A stretch of DNA of 64,000 nt from Acetobacteraceae bacterium (GTDB taxonomy: Bacteria; Pseudomonadota; Alphaproteobacteria; Acetobacterales; Acetobacteraceae), in contig PLSD01000048.1 of assembly GCA_003164135.1 (NCBI GenBank), forward strand, positions 181,598-245,597, written 5' to 3'. Positions 42,628 through 50,687 of this stretch are shown piece by piece. The notes under the pieces were generated by a model, which did no database searches, was not told the origin of the DNA, and saw only the letters and a program-made list of their open reading frames with translations. Every line of letters starts with the position of its first letter. Positions within the stretch are counted from its first letter, which is position 1. The translations under genes were made by a program, and so were the position numbers.

Positions 42628-43574
42628 CCACCTCCGTCCACGAGCTGGATGCCGCCGTTACCGCGCGGAACCTGGTGCGCAGTTTTGGCGCCACGGCGGC
42701 GGTGCGCGATGTGAGTTTTAGCATTCAGCACGGCGAGATTTTTGGGTTCGTTGGGCCGGATGGGGCGGGGAAAACCACGGTGATGCGGATGCTGGCCGGG
42801 GTGCTGCGGCCCGATTCCGGGGGCATTGATGTGGAAGGCGTGGATGTGATCGCCGACCCGGAGGGGGTGAAGGCGCTGCTGAGCTACATGCCGCAGCGCT
42901 TTGGCCTGTATGATGATTTGACCGTCTCCGAAAATATTTTTTTCTATGCCGAGCTGTTCTCCGTGCCGCGCCAGACGCGCCTCGACCGCGCGCGGGAGTT
43001 GCTGGAAGCGGCCGGGATGACGCCGTTCGGCAAGCGCCTGGCCGGGCAGTTGTCGGGGGGGATGAAGCAGAAACTCGGGCTGGTGTGCGCGCTCATTCAC
43101 ACGCCGCGCGTGCTGCTGCTGGATGAGCCGACCACCGGCGTGGACCCCGTTTCGCGGCGGGATTTCTGGGCCATTTTGTACAATCTGCGGGAAAGCGGCG
43201 TCACTATTTTGCTGTCCACCGCGTATATGGACGAGGCCGAGCGCTGTTCGCGCCTGGCGCTGATGCATGAAGGGAAAATCCATTATTGCGACACGCCGGC
43301 GGGGTTGAAAAAGCAGATGCCGGGGATGCTGCTCGCGATTAACGCGGCGGACCCTCGGGCGGTGCGGGCGGCGCTGACGGGGGCGCCGGGGGTGCTGGGG
43401 CTGCTGCTGATGGGCGACCGGGTGAATGTGCGCGTGGATGATGCCGCCGTGCGCGAGCCGGAATTGCGCGCGCTGCTGGCGGCGAAGAACATCGCCATCA
43501 CCGGCATTAACCCCATCGAACCGGCCATTGAGGATGTGTTCGTGGCCCTGGTCGGCGCCGGAGCCCCGGCGTGA
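42624..43574 (+). CDS. ABC exporter ATP-binding protein 1
   Basis: A 316-residue nucleotide-binding domain of the CcmA/DrrA/YbhF type. Walker A GPDGAGKTT (44-52), where the usual Asn is Asp; Q-loop YMPQRFGLYDDLTV; signature LSGGMKQKLGLVCALI; Walker B VLLLDEPTTGVDP; switch region STAYMDEAERC. In the last position the common histidine is tyrosine (STAYMDEA), so this domain may be the weaker of the pair. The gene overlaps both neighbours (ATGA, GTGA). In E. coli YbhF or RbbA the two ATPase halves are fused; here they are separate genes. Confidence 0.93.
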   Translation: MTTSVHELDAAVTARNLVRSFGATAAVRDVSFSIQHGEIFGFVGPDGAGKTTVMRMLAGVLRPDSGGIDVEGVDVIADPEGVKALLSYMPQRFGLYDDLTVSENIFFYAELFSVPRQTRLDRARELLEAAGMTPFGKRLAGQLSGGMKQKLGLVCALIHTPRVLLLDEPTTGVDPVSRRDFWAILYNLRESGVTILLSTAYMDEAERCSRLALMHEGKIHYCDTPAGLKKQMPGMLLAINAADPRAVRAALTGAPGVLGLLLMGDRVNVRVDDAAVREPELRALLAAKNIAITGINPIEPAIEDVFVALVGAGAPA

Positions 43575-44515
43575 GCGGGGTGGCGCCCGCCGTGGTGGCG
43601 CAGGGCTTGACGAAAAAATTCGGCGATTTTACGGCGGTGGATCATCTGGACCTGTCCATCGCCAAGGGCGAGGTCGTGGGGTTTATCGGGCCTAACGGGG
43701 CAGGTAAATCAACTACCATCAGGCTACTGTGCGGGCTGCTGACGCCGACGTCGGGCACCGCGTCGGTCGCGGGGTATGATGTGGTGCTGCACCCGGACTC
43801 AGTGCGGCTGCATATCGGGTATATGTCGCAAAAGTTTTCGCTCTATGGCGACCTCACGGTGCGCGAGAATTTGCGGTTCTTTGCCGGGATTTATCAGGTG
43901 CCGCGCAAGGAAATTCCGGAGCGCATTAAATTCGCCGTGTCCATGGCCGGGCTGGAGGGGCGCGAGGCCACGCTGGTTGGCACGCTGGCCGGCGGCTGGA
44001 AGCAGCGGCTGGCGTTGGGCTGCGCGATATTGCACCGGCCGCCGGTGCTGTTCCTGGACGAACCCACCTCTGGCGTGGAGCCCGAGGCGCGGCGGCGGTT
44101 CTGGGACCTCATCCACACTTTAGCGGGTGAGGGCGTGACCATACTGGTTTCCACGCATTACATGGACGAAGCCGAATACTGTAACCGCATTGCGCTGATC
44201 GACGCGGGCAAACTCATCGCGCTGGGCAGCCCCAGTGAGTTGCGCCACCACGACCTCGGCGGCCAGTTGTTTGAGCTGGAATGCGCCGCGCCCGGCGCCA
44301 CTTTGGCCGCCGCGCGGCAGGCGCCGGGGGTCATCGAGGCGGCGATTTTCAGCGACAAACTTCACCTGCTGCTGCGCACGGATACGAGCGGCGAAGACCT
44401 GCTCGCCAGCCTCACCACCCAGGGCATCACCGCCGGTCCGATCCGCGCCATTTTGCCCAGCCTGGAGGACGTGTTCGTGCAGCTCGTCTCCCACCGCCAA
44501 AGCGCTACGCCATGA
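43571..44515 (+). CDS. ABC exporter ATP-binding protein 2
   Basis: A 314-residue ATPase, companion of the previous one. Walker A GPNGAGKST (40-48), Q-loop YMSQKFSLYGDLTV, signature LAGGWKQRLALGCAIL (an AGGWKQ variant typical of the second half of YbhF-like proteins), Walker B VLFLDEPTSGVEP and switch STHYMDEAEYC with an intact histidine. Initiation is a GTG that overlaps the preceding stop (GTGA). The end overlaps the permease start (ATGA). Confidence 0.93.
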   Translation: MSGVAPAVVAQGLTKKFGDFTAVDHLDLSIAKGEVVGFIGPNGAGKSTTIRLLCGLLTPTSGTASVAGYDVVLHPDSVRLHIGYMSQKFSLYGDLTVRENLRFFAGIYQVPRKEIPERIKFAVSMAGLEGREATLVGTLAGGWKQRLALGCAILHRPPVLFLDEPTSGVEPEARRRFWDLIHTLAGEGVTILVSTHYMDEAEYCNRIALIDAGKLIALGSPSELRHHDLGGQLFELECAAPGATLAAARQAPGVIEAAIFSDKLHLLLRTDTSGEDLLASLTTQGITAGPIRAILPSLEDVFVQLVSHRQSATP

Positions 44516-45648
44516 ACCTGCGCCGCATCATCGCCATCGCCTACAAGGAGGCGCTGCAGGTGTGGCGCGACCCACGCAGCCTCGCCATCGCGCTGCTGAT
44601 GCCGCTGATGCAGATGGTCCTGCTTGGCTACGGCATCAGCCTGGACATCAAGCGGGTGCCACTGTGCCTGTACGACCAGGAAAACAGCCAGACCAGCCGG
44701 GAGATGTTGGCGGATTTCACCGACTCCGGCTGGTTCCGCACCGCTGCCATACTGGACAGCGACCGTGCCGTGCGTGCCGCGATGGACCAGGGGACCTGCA
44801 TCGGCGCCTTGGTCATCCCCGTAAACTTTTCCCGCGTGCTGGCGCAGACCGGCCAGGCGCAGGTGCAGGCGGTGTTTGACGGCACGGACGCCAACACCAC
44901 CAACATCGCCTCCGGCTATGCCCAAGGCATCATCGCGCAAACCGCCGCCGCCTTCGCCACCAACTGGGACGCGCGGCACGGCATCCAGCCGCCAAGCGTG
45001 GGCAGCATCGACCTGGAATCCCGTGTCTGGTTCAATGAAGGCCTGGACAGCCGCAACTTCATTATTCCCGGCGTGGTGGCGGTGATCCTGGCGCTGGTCG
45101 GCGCGCAGCTCACCTCGCTCACCGTGGCGCGCGAGTGGGAGCGCGGGACCATGGAGCAACTTATTTCGACTCCTGTCACCGCGCTGGAACTGCTGATCGG
45201 CAAACTCTCGCCGTACTTTGCCATCGGCCTGCTGGATGCCGCCTTCTGCCTGCTTGCCACCGCCTTCTGGTTTGATGTGCCGTTTCGCGGCAGCCTGTTT
45301 CCGCTCATCCTCACCACCTCGCTGTTTGCCATCGTGGTGATGTGCATTGGCTATCTCATCTCCGTGCGCATCCACAGCCAGCTTGGAGCCAGCCAGATCG
45401 CGCTGATGCTTACCATGCTGCCGACCACCATGCTCTCGGGCTACACCTTCCCCATCGACCAGATGCCGCCTGCCATCCGCGCCGTCAGCCTGCTGGTGTA
45501 TGCGCGCTACTATGTCACCATTTTGCGCGATGTGTTCCTCAAAGGCAGTTCGCTCGGTGAAATGGCGGGGCCGATTTTCGCGCTGGCGCTCTACGCCGTG
45601 GTGATCATCTGGCTGGCCGCGCGCGCTTTCCGCAAGCGGTTGGACTAG
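44512..45648 (+). CDS. ABC-2 type exporter permease 1
   Basis: A 378-residue permease of the YhhJ/YbhS group. One N-terminal membrane helix (SLAIALLMPLMQMVLLGYG) is followed by a large periplasmic domain (RVPLCLYDQENSQTSREML...). Five C-terminal membrane segments follow, with the ABC-2 motif AREWERGTMEQLISTPVTALELLIGK. GYTFPIDQMPPAIRAVSLL is the usual re-entrant segment. The start codon lies in the preceding stop (ATGA). It probably forms a heterodimer with the next gene product. Confidence 0.93.
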   Translation: MNLRRIIAIAYKEALQVWRDPRSLAIALLMPLMQMVLLGYGISLDIKRVPLCLYDQENSQTSREMLADFTDSGWFRTAAILDSDRAVRAAMDQGTCIGALVIPVNFSRVLAQTGQAQVQAVFDGTDANTTNIASGYAQGIIAQTAAAFATNWDARHGIQPPSVGSIDLESRVWFNEGLDSRNFIIPGVVAVILALVGAQLTSLTVAREWERGTMEQLISTPVTALELLIGKLSPYFAIGLLDAAFCLLATAFWFDVPFRGSLFPLILTTSLFAIVVMCIGYLISVRIHSQLGASQIALMLTMLPTTMLSGYTFPIDQMPPAIRAVSLLVYARYYVTILRDVFLKGSSLGEMAGPIFALALYAVVIIWLAARAFRKRLD

Positions 45649-45652
45649 CCTG

Positions 45653-46780
45653 ATGCTGGACCGTCTCTACGTCATGTTCATGAAGGAGTTTCTGGAGCTC
45701 AAGCGCGATAAATGGGCGATTTTCCGCCTTGTCGTGCCGCTGGTCATCCAGGTGGTCATCTATGGCTACGCCGCCACCTTTACGGTCAACCATGTGTCCA
45801 CCACGGTGCTGGACCTCGACCAGAGTTCCACCAGCCGCGCGCTTATCTCGCATTTCACCGCCACGGGGCGGTTCGACATTGTCGATATGGCCGGCAACCA
45901 GGCGCAGGTGACGCATGATATCGATACCGGCACCGCCACGGTTGCCATCGTCATCCATGCCGGGTTCGCTCAGCAGCTGCTCAATGGCCAGAACGCGCCG
46001 CTGCAGCTGATCGTGGATGGCACCAACTCCAACACGGCGCTCATCGCCATGGGCTATGTCAGCCAGATCGTGGCGCAGTTCCAGGCCGGCACCATGAGCA
46101 ACGCATGGCCGCATGCCGCCGCCGCGCCGGGCAGCATCACCGTCTCGCTGCAGCCGCGCCCCTGGTTCAACGAGGGGCTGGATGATGTGTGGTTCTTCAT
46201 CCCCGGCGTTATCGGCACGCTGACCATGATGCAGGTCATCAGCCTCACCGCTTTTGCCGTGGTGCGCGAGCGTGAAATGGGCACGCTGGAGCAGATCATG
46301 GTCAGCCCGATAAGGCCATACGAGTTCATCCTGGGAAAAACAGTACCGTTCTTCGTCATCGGCATGTGCGACGTTGTACTCGTCACCGTGCTGGGCACGT
46401 TGTGGTTTGATATTCCCTTCGTCGGCAACCTGTTCGTGCTGCTGCTGGGGTCCACGCTGTTTCTGCTCGCCGCCGTCGGCCTCGGCCTGCTGCTCTCCAC
46501 CTTCTCGCGCACGCAGCAGCAGGCGTTCGCACTCAACTTCTTCTTCATCAATCCGCTGATGATCCTCTCCGGCTTCGCCTTTCCCATCGCCGCCATGCCG
46601 GTGGCGTTGCAATGGCTTACCTACATCAACCCGCTGCGGTATTTCCTTGTCGTCATCCGCGCCGTGTTCCTTAAAGGCGTGGGGCTGGAAGTGCTCTGGC
46701 CGCAGATGGCGGCACTGGCGGCACTCGCCGCCGTCATGCTCACCATCAGCGTGCTGCGCTTCCGTAAATCCTTGGATTAA
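45653..46780 (+). CDS. ABC-2 type exporter permease 2
   Basis: A 375-residue permease paralogous to the one before it, four bases downstream. It has the same layout: FRLVVPLVIQVVIYGYAATF as first membrane segment, an extracytoplasmic domain, then REREMGTLEQIMVSPIRPYEFILGK and GFAFPIAAMPVALQWLTYINP. The pair corresponds to YbhS/YbhR. Homologues export cationic drugs, Na/Li ions or dyes; the cargo here cannot be inferred. Confidence 0.93.
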   Translation: MLDRLYVMFMKEFLELKRDKWAIFRLVVPLVIQVVIYGYAATFTVNHVSTTVLDLDQSSTSRALISHFTATGRFDIVDMAGNQAQVTHDIDTGTATVAIVIHAGFAQQLLNGQNAPLQLIVDGTNSNTALIAMGYVSQIVAQFQAGTMSNAWPHAAAAPGSITVSLQPRPWFNEGLDDVWFFIPGVIGTLTMMQVISLTAFAVVREREMGTLEQIMVSPIRPYEFILGKTVPFFVIGMCDVVLVTVLGTLWFDIPFVGNLFVLLLGSTLFLLAAVGLGLLLSTFSRTQQQAFALNFFFINPLMILSGFAFPIAAMPVALQWLTYINPLRYFLVVIRAVFLKGVGLEVLWPQMAALAALAAVMLTISVLRFRKSLD

Positions 46781-46830
46781 ATGGAGAATACTTGTAAAAG
46801 CGATCAGCCTCGAAAATCAGGAGAGCCCCA

Positions 46831-47424
46831 ATGAAGCGCGATTTCACCCCGCACGATCTGCCGCCACCCCGCCGCGAAGGCGGGATGCCGCTGCTTACCG
46901 CCTTGAACCAGCGCCATTCCACGCGCAGCTACGCAAGCAAGCCGATCTCCGAACAACTGCTGTCAGACCTGCTCTGGGCCGCTTGCGGTATCAACCGCCC
47001 CAACGGCGACCGCACCGCGCCGTATTGGCGCCATGTCATGATCATGGACATATACGTGGCGATGGCCGACGGCACCTGGCTCTACGACCCAGCCAACCAC
47101 CGCCTGCTGCCGCACCTGCCGGCCGACCTGCGCGATGACACTGGCTTGCAGGACTTCACGGGCGACGCGCCGCTCGACCTCATCTACGTCGCGCATGGCG
47201 AGCGCATGGAAGTGCCGGAGGTGGAGCGCCGGCTGTACGCCTCGGTCGATGCCGGCTGCATCGGCCAGAACGTGTACCTGTTCTGCGCCTCGGAGGGTCT
47301 CTCCACCGTCTTCCGCGGCGCCATCGAGCGAGAAAAACTCGCCGCCACGCTGCAACTCCCCAAGGAGGAGTTCGTCACCTTCGCGCAAACCGTCGGCTAC
47401 GCCGGCGAAACGAAATTGGATTAA
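46831..47424 (+). CDS. Nitroreductase family protein (SagB/ThcOx-like)
   Basis: FMN-dependent oxidoreductase of 197 residues. LNQRHSTRSYASKPISEQLLSDLLWAACGINRP, read as two blocks, is the SagB-type FMN-binding N-terminus. DAGCIGQNVYLFCASEGLSTVFRGAI is the central helix at the dimer interface. AGGAGAGCC is a good ribosome site nine bases before the ATG. Stand-alone SagB-like reductases are common and not tied to peptide cyclisation. The gene sits 50 bp after the exporter operon and 57 bp before the Lon-like gene, on the same strand, and may be read through with either. Confidence 0.85.
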   Translation: MKRDFTPHDLPPPRREGGMPLLTALNQRHSTRSYASKPISEQLLSDLLWAACGINRPNGDRTAPYWRHVMIMDIYVAMADGTWLYDPANHRLLPHLPADLRDDTGLQDFTGDAPLDLIYVAHGERMEVPEVERRLYASVDAGCIGQNVYLFCASEGLSTVFRGAIEREKLAATLQLPKEEFVTFAQTVGYAGETKLD

Positions 47425-47481
47425 GACTAAACCAACCAGGGGCGCAAAGTCCTGAATCCTGAAACAAGACCGAGGAAATAT

Positions 47482-49977
47482 ATGTCCAACGAGACACCAG
47501 CCGCCGCCGCCATGCCCTGCACCATGCCCTCCTTGGCCATTCCGCCCGCGCGGCTGCGCCGCCCCGCCAACCTTGCCGCTCTCACCTTCACCTCCACCGC
47601 CGAATGCCCGCCCATCGACGGCTTCACCGGTCAAAACCGCGCGCTGGACGCCGTGCGTTTCGGCAGCCGCATCGGCAAACCGGGTTTCAACCTGTTCGCC
47701 ATCGGCGCGCCCGGCGCGCGGATGCAGCACGCGGTGGAAACCATGCTTACCGCCGCCAGCACCACCCGCCCCGCACCCTCCGACTGGGTGTATGTGCATA
47801 ACTTCGCCGCCCCGCACCGCCCCACCGCCATCGGCCTGCCCGCCGGCCGCGCGCCGCTATTCCAGAAAGCAATGCATGAGCTGATCGAGGACCTTAAAGC
47901 CGCGTTGCCGATGGCGTTCGAGAGCGAGGACTACCAGAAGCGCCGCGGCGCGCTGGACGAAGTGTTCCAGAAAAAACAGGCCGACGCCTTTGCCGCCCTG
48001 CGCGGCAAGGCCGAGGCCGCCCAGCTCGTGCTGCTGCGCACCCCGCTCGGTTTCGCCTTTGCCCCGGCCAAAAAGGGCCAGGTCATTTCGCCCGACGAAT
48101 TCCGCACCTGGGACGGAGCCAAGCAGGCAGAGGTGCAAAAATCCATCGAGGCGCTGGAGCCCGAGCTGGAGCACATCATGCACCAGTTCCCCGCCTGGGA
48201 AAAAGCCCGCCGCGACGACGTGCGCAAACTCAACCGCGACACCGCCGGCCTCGCCATCGCCCCGCTGATCGAGGACGCGAAAGCCAAATTCGCCGACCTG
48301 CCGCAGGTGGCGGCGCATCTGGACACCGTGCGCGCCGATCTGGTTGAGAACATCGGCATGTTCATCGTGAAGCCTGACGGCGAGGAAGGCCCGGCCAGCA
48401 CCATGGGCCTGGGCGGCCCGTTCGACCGTTACGAAGTCAACGTGATGGTCAGCCACGCGAGCGGCACCACCGGCGCGCCGGTAGTGCAGGAGCTGCACCC
48501 GACGCTTGGCAACCTTACAGGCCGCATCGAGTACATGTCGCAGCAGGGCGCGTTGCTGACCAACTTCCTCCTGATCAAACCCGGCGCCATCCACCGCGCC
48601 AACGGCGGCTATTTGCTGCTCGACGCGCGCAGCCTGCTGATGGAAGCTTTTAGTTGGACGGCGCTGAAACGCCTGCTCAAGCAAGGCAAAATCGTCATCG
48701 AGGACGTCAACCATTTCCTCGGCCTCACCAGCACCGTCACGCTGGAGCCGGACCCGATTCCGCTCGACCTCAAAGTCATCCTGTTTGGCGACCGCATGCT
48801 CTACTACATGCTGGCCATGTACGACCCAGAGATGACCGAGCATTTCAAAGTGCTGGCTGATTTCGAGGATGATTTCGATCGTTCCGATGCCAATGAGATG
48901 GCGCTGGCCAGCATCATCGCCAGCATTGCCAAGGAGGACAAACTGCGCCCGCTGGAGCGCGAGGCGGTGGGGCTGGTGATCGAGCGCGCGGCGCGGATGG
49001 CGGAACATTCGGACAAGCTTTCGCTGTTGACTGGCGAATTGCGCGACCTGATTGTGGAGGCGGATTTCCGCGCGGGGGATGCGGGGCACGCAATCATTTC
49101 CCGCGCCGATGTGCAGTTGGCGCTGGACGAGCAGACCCGCCGCGCCGCGCGGCTGCGCGACCGCTCGCAAGAGGCGATCTTGCAGGAAATTGCGCTGATC
49201 GACACGCAAGGTTCGCGCACCGGGCAGATAAATGGCTTGAGCGTGCTGGAACTTGGCGGCTTTGCGTTTGGCCGCCCCTCGCGCATCACCTGCCGCGTGC
49301 GGCCGGGGAGCGGGCATGTGCTGGATATTGAGCGCGAGGCGAAACTCGGCGGCCCGATTCATTCCAAGGGCGTGCTGATCCTCTCGGGCTTCCTCGCGGG
49401 ACGCTTTGCCCTGGACACGCCGATGTCGCTTTATGCCAGCCTGGTGCTGGAACAATCCTACGGCGGTGTGGAGGGCGACAGCGCCTCGTCGGCCGAACTT
49501 TACGCGCTGCTCTCCGCTTTGGCTGAAGCGCCGCTGCGGCAGGACATCGCGGTCACCGGCTCGATCAATCAGCAGGGCGAAATCCAGGCCATCGGCGGCG
49601 CCAATGAGAAAATCGAAGGCTTCTTCGACATCTGCAGCAAGCGCGGCCTCACCGGCACGCAAGGCGTGGCGATTCCAAAATCCAACGTGCAGCACCTGAT
49701 GCTGCGGCCGGATGTGGTGGAGGCCTGCGCGCAGGGGCGGTTCACCATCTACGGCATTGGCACGGCGGACGAGGGCATCGCGCTGCTCACCGGCCAGCCA
49801 GCCGGCGAACGCGGCGCGGACGGCAGCTTCCCGCCCGGCAGCATCAACGCCAAAGTGGAAGCCCGGCTGCGCGCCTTCGCCAGCATCCGCCAGCACTTTG
49901 GTGACTCCAAGCCCCCCGCGCCCGCGTTGCCCGCACCCGAGCCAACCCCCGCACCAAACCCCGCACCCACGCCATGA
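47482..49977 (+). CDS. Lon-family ATP-binding protease (AAA_32/LonB-like), degenerate P-loop
   Basis: An 831-residue protein with an N-terminal AAA_32-type domain, a coiled insertion (residues about 125-260), and a C-terminal Lon protease domain. The catalytic dyad is visible: Ser in VEGDSASSAELYALL and Lys in GGANEKIEGFFDIC. Family blocks YVHNFAAPHRPTAIGLPAG, HRANGGYLLLDARSLL and RNGx-like HFKVLADFEDDFDR are present. The Walker A position reads GAPGARMQHA (75-84) and lacks the GK(S/T) core, so ATP hydrolysis by this domain is doubtful. The tail is Pro-rich (APEPTPAPNPAPTP). It leads an operon with a Usp-like protein and glycerol enzymes (ATGA overlap). Confidence 0.88.
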   Translation: MSNETPAAAAMPCTMPSLAIPPARLRRPANLAALTFTSTAECPPIDGFTGQNRALDAVRFGSRIGKPGFNLFAIGAPGARMQHAVETMLTAASTTRPAPSDWVYVHNFAAPHRPTAIGLPAGRAPLFQKAMHELIEDLKAALPMAFESEDYQKRRGALDEVFQKKQADAFAALRGKAEAAQLVLLRTPLGFAFAPAKKGQVISPDEFRTWDGAKQAEVQKSIEALEPELEHIMHQFPAWEKARRDDVRKLNRDTAGLAIAPLIEDAKAKFADLPQVAAHLDTVRADLVENIGMFIVKPDGEEGPASTMGLGGPFDRYEVNVMVSHASGTTGAPVVQELHPTLGNLTGRIEYMSQQGALLTNFLLIKPGAIHRANGGYLLLDARSLLMEAFSWTALKRLLKQGKIVIEDVNHFLGLTSTVTLEPDPIPLDLKVILFGDRMLYYMLAMYDPEMTEHFKVLADFEDDFDRSDANEMALASIIASIAKEDKLRPLEREAVGLVIERAARMAEHSDKLSLLTGELRDLIVEADFRAGDAGHAIISRADVQLALDEQTRRAARLRDRSQEAILQEIALIDTQGSRTGQINGLSVLELGGFAFGRPSRITCRVRPGSGHVLDIEREAKLGGPIHSKGVLILSGFLAGRFALDTPMSLYASLVLEQSYGGVEGDSASSAELYALLSALAEAPLRQDIAVTGSINQQGEIQAIGGANEKIEGFFDICSKRGLTGTQGVAIPKSNVQHLMLRPDVVEACAQGRFTIYGIGTADEGIALLTGQPAGERGADGSFPPGSINAKVEARLRAFASIRQHFGDSKPPAPALPAPEPTPAPNPAPTP

Positions 49978-50687
49978 GTACCGCCGCCCCGCCGTTCAAG
50001 CGCATCGTCATCGACCTGCATTGCAGCGGTTGCGACCGGCTGATCGTGCAACAGGCGGCGGAACTCGCGCAGATTCTGCAACTCGAACTGTTCGGCCGCT
50101 TCTTCGCCGACCCGGCCCTCGCCCGCCTCGCCGCCATGCCCTTTGCGCGCGAATACCGCCTCGCCGAGCGCGAATGGCACCCGATGGAAGGCGGCAACGT
50201 CTCGGACGAACTCGCCCTGGCCATCGCCGCGGCGGAACGCCTGTTCGAAAAAATCGCCGCCAGCATTCCCCGCCGCTTCCGGATTTTCGACAACCCCGAG
50301 GCGCTGGAACAGGAACTGGACGGGCGCGAGGAGAACATTGCCGTCATCCACGAGAACGCCTACGGCTCGGATTCCTTCGGCAAGACTTTGGAGACCGCTT
50401 TCCAGACCGCCGCCAGCGTGCTCATCCTGCCCGGCGGCGTGCCGTCCAAATCCGGCCCCATCCTCGCCTACACCAACGGCGCGGGCGATCCCGCCGCCGG
50501 TATCGCCGCCGCCATGGCCAATGCCGCCGGGGAGCGGCTGGTCTGCCTGGACAGCCACGCTGCCGCACCCGCGCCCGCCGCCCGACTCATCGTTACCCGC
50601 CGCGGCACTTTTGGCAGCACCACGCTGGCGCTCATCGCCGCGCGCAAAAAAACGCCGGTGCTGGTGGTCGACGCGGAGACTGTGTGA
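49974..50687 (+). CDS. Unrecognised protein, possibly universal-stress-protein-like
   Basis: A 237-residue cytoplasmic protein I cannot place with certainty. Two halves each have a beta-alpha layout reminiscent of UspA: RIVIDLHCSGCDRLIVQQAAELAQILQ at the start (two blocks) and SVLILPGGVPSKSGPILAYTNGAGDPAAG, then LIVTRRGTFGSTTLALIAARKKTPVLVVD at the end. The typical ATP loop G-x2-G-x9-G(S/T) is not complete; GTFGSTTLAL is the nearest match. Its start lies in the Lon-like stop (ATGA) and its end in the oxidoreductase start (GTGA). It is therefore part of the Lon/glycerol operon; role unknown. Confidence 0.75.
   Translation: MSTAAPPFKRIVIDLHCSGCDRLIVQQAAELAQILQLELFGRFFADPALARLAAMPFAREYRLAEREWHPMEGGNVSDELALAIAAAERLFEKIAASIPRRFRIFDNPEALEQELDGREENIAVIHENAYGSDSFGKTLETAFQTAASVLILPGGVPSKSGPILAYTNGAGDPAAGIAAAMANAAGERLVCLDSHAAAPAPAARLIVTRRGTFGSTTLALIAARKKTPVLVVDAETV

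Noticed and set aside
41638..47424. Ribosomal peptide (TOMM/RiPP) cluster suggested by a SagB-like nitroreductase beside an ABC exporter
   Set aside because: No YcaO cyclodehydratase, no precursor-peptide ORF with a leader, and stand-alone SagB-like reductases are common.
47857..49896. Long minus-strand open frame opposite the Lon-like gene
   Set aside because: Antisense artefact of high-GC coding sequence; the plus strand has family motifs, correct overlaps and a ribosome site.
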